The translations under genes and the position numbers were made by a program. A stretch of DNA of 64,000 nucleotides from Eutypa lata (taxonomy: Eukaryota > Ascomycota > Sordariomycetes > Xylariales > Diatrypaceae). This document shows, piece by piece, positions 1 through 10,963 of this stretch. Numbering within the stretch: position 1 is the stretch's first letter; the number at the start of each line of letters is the position of its first letter. The notes under the pieces were generated by a model that saw nothing but the letters and a program-made list of their open reading frames with translations, did no database searches and was not told the DNA's origin. The stretch spans positions 2,542,001 to 2,606,000 of the forward strand of contig JAKULF010000005.1 in the NCBI GenBank assembly GCA_022661535.1. Direction: 5' to 3'.

Positions 1-948
1 TTTATCCTTTCGAACCTGGAAAAGAACCTCGACCATATACTGAACACGCTTGTCGATGTCGGCTTCGTGTAGGATGTTTCTAAATTGGTCGAAGACGGCT
101 GAAGCGATAGGAGGGCTCATTTCTTCCATGTGCTGCCCGACCTCCTTAGTCAGACCGACAGCAATCTCAACGCTATCATCTGTCGGCTTTTGCAGCAACA
201 ATAGGAGCATCTGAGCAGCCAGCATCTCGTGGACTACCTGCTGGTTTACCAAGTGAGCGATGAAGGTCGTCGAAGACAAACAGACAGCCTTGTCATTCCG
301 TTTGAATGCCTTCCTAAACTGCATGACCAGTCGCTTAACCAACAACTCCCCAACCTGAGGCAATTTCGTGTTGACAATAGCGGCCATGGCGGCATAGATC
401 GGGGTGAAGGGCAAACTAGCAGCCTGGGCCTTCATGATGCTCCTGCAGAACAGACCCCGTCCCCTGACCAAGTTCTCGTTGAATAGCTCGGGCACGATGT
501 GCTTGATGTTGGCAGTGTTGACCTTGTTAATCAGACCATTGATGGACTTCTTCAGAGCCTCCCACGCCATGCGCTGGTACTCTTTGCTCGTCTTGTCGGT
601 GATCTGGGCCTGTAAGGCACGCAGACGCGCGGGCGGGATATAGGTACCACCAGAACGCATGTTCAAGAGCTTCTGATACTCCGCCTTAGCAGCGGCCTGT
701 TTCTCTTCCTCGGTAGGCATCTTCGGAGGGGTTCGCTGACGAGGCGGCGATCGTTGGCGCATTGGTAACGGGGAGCGTCTATCGCGGTGATCGCGGTGAT
801 CGCGATCGCGGCCTGGCCTGTATGAGTCACCGCCATCGCGTGGTGGTCGACCACCACGATCACGACCGCGACGGGGAGACCGTGGAGCTTCAATAATAGG
901 CGACCGTTCGGCCGCTGGGGGCGGCGGCTTTACGTCGACGGAAGCCAT
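1..948 (-). CDS. CWC22: Pre-mRNA-splicing factor CWC22 (N-terminal part, cut by window edge)
   Basis: The minus-strand frame is open from the ATG at 948 to the left edge, giving 316 residues without an intron or stop; the rest of the gene lies outside. Residues 1 to about 75 are an Arg/Asp/Pro-rich tail with [16 protein letters not shown] runs. From about residue 124 the sequence matches the MIF4G domain of CWC22 ([20 protein letters not shown], then [19 protein letters not shown]). CWC22 is a spliceosomal protein of the nucleus; in animals it recruits eIF4A3 for exon-junction-complex loading. The start is chosen because it is the first ATG of the frame and upstream sequence does not extend the family match. 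It is divergent from DPM2, with 551 bp between the start codons. The C-terminal MA3 domain is not visible because of the truncation by the window. Confidence 0.95.
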   Translation of the reverse strand, partial: MASVDVKPPPPAAERSPIIEAPRSPRRGRDRGGRPPRDGGDSYRPGRDRDHRDHRDRRSPLPMRQRSPPRQRTPPKMPTEEEKQAAAKAEYQKLLNMRSGGTYIPPARLRALQAQITDKTSKEYQRMAWEALKKSINGLINKVNTANIKHIVPELFNENLVRGRGLFCRSIMKAQAASLPFTPIYAAMAAIVNTKLPQVGELLVKRLVMQFRKAFKRNDKAVCLSSTTFIAHLVNQQVVHEMLAAQMLLLLLQKPTDDSVEIAVGLTKEVGQHMEEMSPPIASAVFDQFRNILHEADIDKRVQYMVEVLFQVRKDK

Positions 949-1499
949 GTCATCCAGATAGATATATAGATGTCTATGATGAAGTTATCTATCAATATGA
1001 TGACAGTAGCACGGATCTCGATCGAGCACGACGCCCGTTTTGTAGAAAGGTAAGTAGGTTCAGTCCGGCTGAAGTCGAACGAGGCAACGTGATTGATTGA
1101 CCAAAGTAGCTTGGAGGCAAAGGAAAATAAGTTTTGGACGAGGCTGGCGTGCAAGAGTGGGTCTTAGCTTTAGTTTATGTATTTAAGTACTTCAAATGTA
1201 CCAGGAGCTTGGCAGGCACGACTTTTTGAAAATCCACTTTCTCTCCTTTCGCGTCAAGTGTCAAGTGTCAATTCAATCTAATCGATACTGTCTGATGAGT
1301 GGGAATTTCTGGCCAGCTTTACGAATACATACCTACACAAGTCACCACCACCCAACGTAACATCGACGTCGACGACCTTCGTTCACTACAAATTTTCCAA
1401 AATTCCAATTGCAGCAAAAAAGAGGAGAAAGACAACCTCTCAATTCTCCCACATCACTTCTTTTTTCCCCCAACCACATAACACTCCACTCGCCTAACA
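949..1499. promoter_or_regulatory. Divergent intergenic region between CWC22 and DPM2
   Basis: This 551-bp gap must hold both promoters and 5' leaders. The DPM2-proximal 150 bases are rich in C, T and A, typical of fungal 5' leaders. A tandem TCAAGTG duplicate lies at 1254-1267. No defined factor site was identified. Confidence 0.5.
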
Positions 1500-2014
1500 A
1501 TGGTATGAATACAACGAACGCCCTTCCGTTTTAATGAATCCTATGTACGACGTATATATAAAATCAGCTAGCTAACGTTCTGGTCGCAGCTCGGCACTCT
1601 CGTCGGCCTCGCCATGCTCGTGGCCGCCTCCGTCGTCTTCCTGTACTACTCCATCTGGACGCTGGCGATGGTGAGTTCTTCTTCGTCTCTTCCTTCTTCC
1701 CCCATTATATTCCTCTTTTCCCCTTTTTTCCCTTCCACCCTCCATCACCAGAGCAATCCAGCTGTATAAGGAAACCTCACTAAACACCCTCAATTCAATT
1801 TGACTAATAAACAAATAAAAAACAGCCCTTCGTCGACTCCGACCACCCCCTCCACGCCTTCTTCCCGCCCCGCGTCTGGGCCATCCGCCTCCCCGTCATC
1901 CTCATCCTGCTGGGCTCCGCCGTCGTGGGATCGTTCCTCAGCGTGGTCATGATCCGGAGCAATAGGAAGAAGGCCGCCAAGGCCAAGGCTGCCGCCTCTA
2001 AGAAGAAGGCGTAG
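1500..2014 (+). CDS. DPM2: Dolichol phosphate-mannose biosynthesis regulatory protein DPM2
   Basis: Three exons (1500-1502, 1590-1670, 1826-2014) encode 90 residues. The first coding exon is the ATG alone, followed directly by a GTATGA donor; the acceptor at 1588-1589 opens on codon 2. The protein has two hydrophobic helices (about 3-24 and 45-68) around a conserved PFVDSDHPLHAFFPPR loop, and ends in a Lys-rich tail (SKKKA) typical of ER retention. DPM2 is a small ER membrane subunit that stabilises and activates dolichol-phosphate-mannose synthase, which supplies mannose for N-glycans, O-mannosylation and GPI anchors. The length fits the family (about 80-95). It is divergent from CWC22 and convergent with the WD40 gene. 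GC at third codon positions is very high. Confidence 0.93.
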
Positions 2015-2927
2015 GGCGTGGGCTCTTTTTTTACTTGACATCGCAGTAATGTGGGATCGATGAGTGAGTGTAAAGGGGGAGTTTAAGGAAAGGAAGGGAA
2101 GGGGAACGAAGGCAAGAAAGAAAGAAGGAAAGGGGGTGAGAGGGGGGGGGGGGGGCTAATATATAAAAGGGGAGAGAAAAGCAAAAAGAAAGAAGGAAAC
2201 CTATTTCGTGTCTGGGTGTCTGTCTATATAGGCTGCCGCTCTCGCATAATAATGGCAAGCTACAAACAAGGCTATATGGAAAGAGGATGATGCCTTGGTT
2301 CTGGAGTTCGCATTACACTCCCAGGTCATTACTTAGCCATGATACGTACGTTACGAGTTGATATCAATAATAATCCAGCAGTAAACAATATATATATATC
2401 TCTACACACTTGCCCCCCAGTTGCAGGATAATAGCTTTGATTATCTACTTGGTTGCCTACCTGCGTACCTGATTACAAGGTTTAGGGTATATATAATTCA
2501 CATACTAATTACTATGTTGAATCAGAAAGAGGGGAAACATGACTTATGATGGTGTCTGGTTGCTGAGTTGAGTCTAGCTACTACATACGAGTGATGATGA
2601 TGATGATGAAAAGAGAACTACTCCCCTATCCGTTCTGTTGTGGGGGTGATCTCAAATAACATACGTGGTGATTGAGTGCAACGCCCCCTGAATCCAACCA
2701 GACGAACCAATCCATCCATCCATCCCTTGCAAGACAAAAAACTAAAACATGTGGCGGCACGGCGAACTAGCTGAACAAGCCTACCGACCTAACTCAAATG
2801 GCGGTCCGACATAAATGTATGTACGTTCGCATGATGCGCTGTAACTATCTTATGTTCTGTGTCCTCTATGCCCCTAAACGCCGTAGAACTAGCAATTGCT
2901 TGCCGAGCTGGATGCATCCTAGTAACC
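2015..2927. other. Convergent 3' intergenic region
   Basis: This stretch lies between the 3' ends of DPM2 (plus) and the WD40 gene (minus), so it probably holds both 3' UTRs. It contains a run of 14 G at 2142-2155, a purine-rich stretch at about 2070-2200 and a short (GAT)n at about 2594-2608. No coding signal was seen. Confidence 0.6.
2142..2155 (+). repeat. Poly-G tract (14 G)
   Basis: An uninterrupted homopolymer of G lies in the likely 3' UTR of DPM2. It is prone to length error in sequencing and to slippage. Confidence 0.9.
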
Positions 2928-5900
2928 TCAAACTCTCTGGTCGGCAAAGTCGATAATCTCTAAACCATCCTCGAAGAACTCATCTTCATCCCCATCGACA
3001 TGTCGGTTGCCACCCCGCCTCCGTCGAGTCGTCACGACAATCTGCTCGTCGTTGTCACCAACCTGCAAGACTCGCTCCATAGCCGAGACGGGCAAGGCTC
3101 GGTGGTCATCCACACTGGTTCTACCAAACTCTTCCTCTATCGTGGACGGAAGACCTACGTCAACTTTGACAGCATCGATCGTCTGCCCGAATGCCCAAAC
3201 TGGGTTTGTCGAGGTTGGTACCTGGCGTTGTTTGCCACGCCGTGGTTTGTCTTCTAATGTTGTAGCCTCCAGAAGACGAGAGACCGAATGCAGATCCAGT
3301 TTCCCTTGTTCCCCGCCATACTCGTAGAGTCTGATTCGCCTATCTGTATGGAAAGGTTGGTAAGGCGCACTCGATTCTATCTCGGCTTGAGGAATAGATG
3401 ATTCCGGGCTAAGATCACTCGACTCCGGTCGGGGTTGGGGGGTGAGGACCATGGTATGGGCACCGTCAAAATCCTGGTTTGCGAGATCGAGATCATCATC
3501 TCGGTCGATGATTTTCTTGATGGTTGGTGCAATCAAATCGTCGGGAAGACTCTTCAACTTGAAATCCTTATACCTATTCCCGCGAGGGAAACGAGATCTA
3601 TCCCTGTCGTATGGTGTCTTACGACTCTTGCTTGGGAATGTCCTGATCAATCCCTCCCCGATCACAAACAAACTGTGGTACTTTCGGCCAGTGATCCAAG
3701 TTACACACGAAAGGCCGGCAGGCGTACTGCTTCCTAGTGGTAAGCTGACACGGTTCTCTCCTGTATGTCGAAGATGATTGATAGCGGTACCAGCATTGCC
3801 TAAGGAGTGACTAATTCCCGCCGCGATCACCTTACCGCCATAGCTAGCATGATTCATAATCGTAGGGTTAGTTTGGGAGTTTGAGTTGCTGCGATTATGG
3901 CGATGAATAAGTGGTCGTGCAGCTCCATAAGCAGAGCTCAAAGCATTTGAAGCCATGGAGACGGCTGAAGTTGTACCCTCTTGACTCCCTGTCGATTCCG
4001 CTGTAGGTCGTCTCCGGGGAGGAGGCCATGTATATGCACTAGGTGGCATATCTAGCAGATGAACAGTACCCCTTTCTGTCACCATAGCCACTCTTTCCCC
4101 GTTTGGTTTGGCCCATGCAACATCGACTATTCGAGCAACCGTCATGCGCGAAAATTGTGCTATCTGCCGGACCCGCGCAGCATGTCCGCTGTTAGATTGC
4201 GAATTCTGAAGAGCCGATGGCTTGGTGTATTGAATACGCATCAGGTCCCATACAGTTTGCACATCTCCCTTACTGCTAGCTGTGAATAGAGACAGGCCTG
4301 TGGGTGAGAGTGAGAGAAAGCTACAGCCTAGTGGCGCCTTGAACGTGGTAACGTGATGAATAGCAGTCGAGTTAGCAAGGGCTTGCATATCAAGGATCGA
4401 AACGAGGCCAGGGTCCTTGATCACTGCTTGTCCGGATATCCCATATGTTGGGGGAAATTGAGATGCATCCGATCGTGCTGTATAGGCCGCGTTCCAAGGC
4501 GGTGAACCTACAGGGGGCGGTCGGGACGGTGGTTGTTGACCAGGTTTCCAGTAGTTGTTCCATAACTGCATACCTTGCTTTCCGACCCAACGCGCACCTT
4601 GAATGAACTCTTGGGTAGTCTCCCTCATGATTCGGTTCACCATACCATCTGAAAGTGGCTGATCAACATCAGAGCTCTCATTCGGTAGTACAGGCGAAGT
4701 AAGAGTCGCTAGTCCGGGTGCTTTCCCTTCCACTGGCACTGGTATATAGGCATTCAACGCGATCTGAGATGAAGGTGCCGGTGGGCAGTACGCCAGCCAT
4801 CGCCCGTTGATAGAGAGAATTGGCATTTGTGGGGTTCGTCGGGAAGGAGCAGGGCTCCGACTACGCTCCTCTTCAGGGGTAGATTCACCCTTCAAGACCT
4901 GCTGCAAGCTCGTCCATACCTTCCCCACACACAGAAACTGATATCCCGGCTCTTGTTCAATTATCGCCTGTCGATAAATCCAACACTCGCCGGTAGCACC
5001 AGAAGCAATGACCACATTCCCATTATCGGCACGAATCTGCAAAGCACCAGTCGGGGGAGGGCTTCTGAATACTGGGCTTGACAGAGACGTCTTGATTGGG
5101 ATTTGGGGTGTTTGCAGCAACACATCCACAAGACCATTTGTTTTCAGGGAGTACACCTCAACCGATGTTTGATACGCCTCGACCATCGGTACAGGCTTTG
5201 CAATACCAGCCGGCCGCTGATTAGTCTCGGACTGCGGTGTGCGAATGCCATCTAAATGAGGGCTTGTGGCCTCGTCATAGTGCGTCTCAACCGGTATATC
5301 AGGACCACTCGTAGAAAGCACAGGCCCATGAATAACGACGGCGATCAAGGGGAAAAGGCTTGACTGATCGGGGGTGCCGGTCCAGGGCAAGATCTTCGCT
5401 TGGTAAACACCTCCACGCAGCCCTTTCAGGCTTGCGATTAAGTCCACACCACGCTTACCGACGGAGTATATATCCAAACCACCTTCGTAGCCTGCAAGTA
5501 CTACATTGTCACTACCTGGGCTGTGAACCCCGTTTATGCTCGGGAGTCTGTCAAAGCCAAAGTAGAAGCCCCTTTCGCCTGCCTTCAAGCCGCCCTTGGG
5601 GTTTAGGTCAAAGTCAATATCTGGAGCTCCATAGAAGTGGGCCTGAGGTTGATGAGGCAATGGCGGGTGAGCTATGCCACGAGGTGCAGCAAATGGTGAG
5701 TGCATTGAACTTCGCCGAACGCCAGGGGGTGACGAAGCTTGCGACCGGAGGTCATGAGGTGGGTAGTGGGAATCCATGTGGAAGCTTACAGGCCGTCGAA
5801 TGCTGTTGGGAGGAGAAGGCGAAACGCCATGGTTATTGGCATATGGTCGTTGCTGGGGAGTCCAAGCATATGGCATAGGCATGGGTCTATGGTCTTCGTA

Positions 5901-6467
5901 CGAAGATGGTTGGGTTGGCGGGGAGTCACCCATGAGACTGATTAAGTTTGACGGCGAGGCACCAAAAGGTCCGGTATTCCTAGCCCAGTCACTAGCACTA
6001 GGAGCTGTGCTGGCGGAAGCTGAGGTTGTCGATACAGCATCTAAAGTAGGAGAAACCATCGGCTTTCCGTTCGTAGGGATAGATGCGGGCATCGTGGGCT
6101 TCAGGTCGGGTGAAGGGTCAGGAAGGGACTCAGGCGATGGAGCCATATCTTTGATAAGGCCGCCATTTCTATGATAGACGTCAGTTATCCACCGATTTCC
6201 TTTGATAGCCATCCAGCAGGAGTCTTTATTGCCAAATTGGAAGCAATGATAGGTATGAGGTGGGGACGATATAGTAGACAATAGAACCTACGTGAACTTG
6301 GCATGTCTTGTCACCGCCGCGACAACTCCACCACTCTCTTTGACATTCTTGTCCTTCTTCTTCGAGCCTGACGCGTCACTCCCAGTAAGCTTCTGCTTTC
6401 TTTTGTTTCGGGCCTTTCTTCCTGAAGAAGAGGAAGGGGAGGAATCTCGAGTCGACGAACCGGGCAT
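2928..6467 (-). CDS. WD40 beta-propeller protein, BCAS3-like fungal family
   Basis: Two exons (6467-6292 and 6168-2928) give about 1138 residues. The first exon (MPGSSTRDSSPSSSSGRK...) is Ser/Lys-rich. Its AC end joins in frame to A at 6168 across a 123-nt intron (GTAGGT donor, CATAG acceptor, CTGAC branch site). The upstream exon is preferred because the long downstream frame has no ATG at its beginning. The N-terminal third is Ser/Pro-rich and probably disordered. The middle has propeller-like segments (GFDRLPSI, LAGYEGGLDIYSVGKRG, LVSILDM, FLSLSPTGLSLFTASSKGDV) and a segment IAQFSRMTVARIVDVAWAKP. This arrangement resembles fungal proteins annotated as BCAS3 WD40 domain proteins; animal BCAS3 works in autophagy and cytoskeletal polarity. 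The family call is from memory and moderate; the role in this fungus is inference. Confidence 0.75.
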
Positions 6468-9400
6468 AGAGTGGTGTTAACCAAGAAGGCTGAAGCAGTT
6501 TCCTGCTCGCCTGCAAAAGCACTCTTGCGAGGCTCTTATTAATCACACACGGGTGTGACTATCACGTATAATGAAATGAGTGGACGATAGACAGAAGAGG
6601 TGGTTTAGGGTTTCGATGGTCAAAACGATATCAGGAGTTTCGGTAATATATTATCTATATCGGACTTATGGGGATGGTTGAACAAGACGTCGTCGATTTC
6701 ACGAATAGACACAAAGTCGATCGGTATATTAACAAAATTGCGCTCAGGCCAAAGAAGGGCGTTGAGATGCAAAGAGCGGGGAAAGTTAAGGTTGTTGTGA
6801 AGACAAAGGAGTGGAAGGTTCAGCACAGCCGAATAGAGTAGTTGTCGACAGTCCAGTGCAATATTAGGTCTATGTATGTATGTATGTATGTATGTATGTA
6901 TGTATGTATGTATGTATGTATGTTTGTACGTATGTATGTATATATAAGTAATTAAAATAAAAGGCTATGATGCAAGACAGAATGTTATTCACACAATACC
7001 GGCCAAGTAGGTAGTGTCAAGATTCAGATTCGGTTTGAGTAGATAGTGTAATGTTGTTGTCAATGTAGTGAATGTTAAGGGATAAGGGAGAAAGACAGAA
7101 GGAGAGGTTGAAGCGAAGCTACGTCCAAGTTGAGATCGAAGTTCCAAGTCAACCACCTATGCACTACGCACTACGCACGGAAGTCCAGTCAGTGTCAGAC
7201 CGGCAGCCCGCATGTCGAGTGACTCGGGGACAAGGTGGGAGCTTGGGGGGGAGGTGGGAGGTTACGCTTCAAGGAGGCGGGGCAATCTTTAGGCGCTAGA
7301 CATGGGATGAATCAATTACACATTACCTCTAGAGGCTAGGAGGCTAACTTAAGAGGTCACTCATCAGACCCGCCAGGCCACCATGCAAGGTCACCAATCT
7401 GCTTTGACGAGTTGAGCAAACTGGCAGATGAGACGCTACTTATCTGGATTATAAAGTACATGATGTATCTAACATATACATAGATATCGAGTAGCCTGAT
7501 TATGTAGGTAGTGTATAAACAACTGCCTAAGATACATAAGGGTAGAGGACAGAATAGTATGTTTTAGGTATGGATGTATGTAAAGCCTTAAGTTAGGATA
7601 CTCAGTCTAACCATTTCTTGTACTTAGCTTGAGTTATGTAATAGGTACACGCAGTTAAGGCCAACTCAAGGCCAACTCAACACAACACAACATTAACTAC
7701 CTTCAAGGTTCCCATATGGCACCGAAGCCACAAGATCCTGTACCTCTGAGAAAGATGGCGTACCGCACACGTGTGCGCATGTGCAATGTACAGGGGATCC
7801 TCAGGGTATTCCACTAATGCCCGCTGCTAGATATGGGTGCGTTGGATGGTTGGAGTTCTAGTTCCCTCGGTCCTGCATCGACCTTGCTCCTTGGTGGGGG
7901 ATGAGCGAATGACGATAAGCCAACCCCTCCTTGCGGGAAATCCCCAGTGAATGAGTCCCGACTAGGGAGCCAGCTAATAGCCCCCATTGTATGTATGCAC
8001 CTATCTACGTAGTACATACATACATAGCAATAGTTATCTGCGGAGTCCAGTCGGTATTCAGTGTTGCCCCTACGTAGTATGTAACTACGTACAGAGGGGT
8101 AGCTACGAAGTATGCATGTACCTAATGTATGTAGAGGTTCCATTTTTATCACACCAGCATACATTGACACATGAAGAGGGAGAGGAGCATATGAGGTAAT
8201 CCCATTGATGTTGTAATGAATCACTTGGCCTACCTTAGGTAAGTGAATGCAACCGGCGAATGACTCTCTATTCTGAACCCATGTGAGACATTCAGCTCAT
8301 CGAACAATGCCCATGGTGTCATTGAACTATGTATGTACTCTAGGAGACACCTACCCATTTAGATCTACAATTATAGATATGTACCTGCATTCGTTCATCG
8401 TTCGTCGTTCAGCCGTTCCTAGATTTATCTTGCAAGTCACCTGATAAGTAGGTAACATCTAGGTTTGAACATCTGGTTACATACTTAGACAAAGAGTGCT
8501 AAATGCAAACCTGAGCAGCATGGCTCAGGCTGGGGCCTACATCTAGCCTCAGCCTAGCCAAAGGTGGTGACAAGAGCTCATCTACATAATATACACTCTT
8601 AGATATACCCCATATCGTTGGTATCAGCCTCCATCGTCGCGATAGCTACGTGTGAGCATGAGACGCTGAAGCAAGCGATACAGTCCGGGGCATACCTACG
8701 TACCTGGGCATGGAAGATATCATCTTGGAAAGACTCCTGTCCGATAAGATCACGAGGGTGGCCGTTCCAAAATCTAGAAGCGGCCAGGAAATATTTTGTA
8801 AGATCGCCCTTAACGACATTACAACCGCTGCCGCCTATCGTGAGCTCCAGTGCCTCATTACCGTAAATTCGGCCGCTAGCGATATGCGGGAAACGCCCGC
8901 ATCCCTAAACTCTTAGATATAGTTCCCTTTTGAGATCATAGAGAGCAGGTAATACAGTATGGTAAAATCACTTATAAATCAAACTATAAGAACCGGATCC
9001 AAGCAATGAACCTACCTAGGTGGTTATATATCTTGTACATACCGAGTATACATCGGCCCTCCTCGTATATCAATCTACTGACACATTGTTTCCCTTCGAG
9101 CTCCGGCACGTTGGCTCCAACAAACGTGACGATTCTTAGAGAGCGCCCCAGGTCAGCTGACAAGCTAGACGACTCGTGCTCCTGCTTTACCGAGAACACG
9201 TGGACATCCCCTCTGCTGCTGCTGCTCTCACCGTAGCCCTCGCAGAGTCATGTAAGCCAGAATCACCTTAGTGAAATGCGTCATCTGGAAGAAGGCTTCT
9301 GCATTGTACCTACGCGTCTACTTTGCTTACAAACTTGCACGCTTTCCTCTGTATCGTCAACATTCATTAAGAGGTTAGAATCATTACTGCATGGAGGTGC

Positions 9401-9775
9401 TATGCCATTTGCATGGGGAATAATTCAAGGCAAGCATCATGTTCTATAGTTACGGGGCAGTTTGATAAGTAGCCGGTTAGCATTTGCATAAAGCTAGGTA
9501 TGACTTGTCCCCACGATGCATCCGCTATACTAAGCAGTAAACCGGTAAAGAGGTAAGGCCTTAGCATGCAAACATTGATTATACGTAGTGAGTTGATACT
9601 CCACGACTCCATGACATATTCGACTCATCACAGCGGGATTTCCACTGACACACTACATCAATTCATAATCATCAGCAAAGGAACAGACAAACCTATACTT
9701 CTCCCTCTTCATGTTCTCACTTTTCCCCTCAACTATGCACTCAATCAAAGCGCAAATAAAGTTAAACTCACTTAC
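6468..9775. other. Long intergenic region, no gene recognised
   Basis: About 3.3 kb lies between the WD40 gene start and the supported 3' end of the SnoaL-like gene. It contains a (TATG)n microsatellite and many short TACGTAG, TACATAC and TAGGTA motifs common in this genome's non-coding DNA. Short open frames (for example 7814-8224 minus and 8710-8916 plus) show no family resemblance. The segment from about 9530 to 9775 may hold the last exon and 3' UTR of the SnoaL-like gene. Confidence 0.6.
6871..6946 (+). repeat. (TATG)n tetranucleotide microsatellite
   Basis: About 18 copies of TATG run with a few interruptions near the right end (TTTG, TACG). The array lies upstream of the WD40 gene, about 400 bp from its start codon. 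Confidence 0.95.
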
Positions 9776-10420
9776 CTATGCATATAAACCTGATACAGGG
9801 TATACTTCAGCACTCCCTCCCCATCCTCCCTTACCACCGCGCGCCCAGCCCAGGTCACTTTAGAAGAGTCTCCGTTCTTCAGCTCCAGGTCCAAGGAGCC
9901 ATGAAGCATATACTCGACAGTCCCCTTTTCGTGTCCCGTCTCCAGCCCCGGCGGGGAGGAGAACAAGGCCGGGAACACCTTAGTCGGACGGTGTGTCCTC
10001 GATCTCACGTGCTCCCACATGCCGCGACGGAACGCGCGGATCTCTAGTGCCGTCCGTACCGTACACGGTATTGTGTTAACGAAGAAATCCAATTAACTAG
10101 TGGGTGGAGTTCAAAGACGGAGGGAAGGAAGACTTGGTCGTTCGTTCGTTCGTTCATAGTCTTCAGCAGTAAAGAAGGAAATGAGAGGGATGGGTACTAC
10201 GCAATCCCCTCACTCACTCACTCACTCACTTACCTTCGGTTCCCTTCGCGACCTTATCGCCCATGACCAGGACGGCGTCGGGTTCGAAGTAGGAGAGCCA
10301 GTCCTCGTTGCGGCCCGGGTCGTCGGACACGGCGTAGAAATTCGAGACGAACGCCCTTAGCTTGTCATCTGCCTTGGTGCCGATGGGGAAGATCGGGTCG
10401 TAGCCATTGGGGGTAGCCAT
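9776..10420 (-). CDS. SnoaL-like (NTF2-fold) domain protein, 3' end unresolved
   Basis: Exon 1 (10420-10234) starts MATPNGYDPIFPIG and ends at a GTAAGT donor. Exon 2 (10043-9776) follows a CACTAG acceptor in frame and ends at another GTAAGT donor (AG phase 2). The joined protein reads FYAVSDDPGRNEDWLSYFEPDAVLVMG, then GTEEIRAFRRGMWEHV, VEYMLHGSLDLEL and LKYTLYQVYM. This is the order of strands and helices in fungal SnoaL-like small enzymes and binding proteins of the NTF2 fold, usually about 150 residues. No catalytic residue can be assigned. A short last exon lies further down: acceptors ending at 9645 (stop at 9530) or 9653 (stop at 9628) both keep the frame. Reading straight on from exon 2 would stop two codons after YMH. 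The substrate is unknown. Confidence 0.75.
10206..10231 (+). repeat. (CACT)n/(ACTC)n short tandem repeat in intron 1
   Basis: About six CACT copies lie just inside the 5' splice site of the SnoaL-like gene's first intron. A (TTCG)n run at about 10139-10154 lies in the same intron. Confidence 0.8.
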
Positions 10421-10963
10421 CGTTAGGTAAGCGATCGATGCCTCAAGTTTAGCGGAGCATGTAGTCCTGTCACTGTAGGTATGTATGTGGCACGTAAACT
10501 AAAATTGGAATGTGGAAAGCGACAAAAGAGCATCTGTTATATTATCTAGTAGCCCGCGTCGGCACAAGAGTTCAATTATTAAACAGCTGTATGGAGCCGG
10601 CATGGTTATACCAACATCTCAACCTAACAGCTTACAAATAAGTCCCTAGGTGGGGTTTGTAGCACATGACGTCCTACAAGATAGCTCTCAGTTGGGGGTT
10701 CCAGCCAACTATCAGGAGCAACATTCGTGCCGAACAGTAACGGCCTCGTAAATCATTGGTATTGTGCACTACGGCATCCAGCAGGCCTTCCCTTGCCTTT
10801 CCGTACGCACTATAGGTATAGGTAACTAGCAGAGTCCCGGTAAAAGTTTCAACATTCGATCAACCAAACACGCCTTTCCCCTTGCCTGTCCACCACAATT
10901 AATATCCCTCCCCAATAACTCCAACAACAACAATAACAACACCCTTTACTTTACTTCATATCT
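10421..10963. other. Intergenic region between tandem minus-strand genes
   Basis: This 543-bp stretch holds the promoter of the SnoaL-like gene and probably the 3' UTR of the ING gene. The sequence next to the ING stop is A/C-rich with a (CAA)n-like run at about 10922-10940. No other feature was seen. Confidence 0.5.

Noticed and set aside
5360..5878. 172-codon plus-strand frame inside the WD40 gene
   Set aside because: It lies entirely opposite a well-supported coding frame and has no recognisable product.
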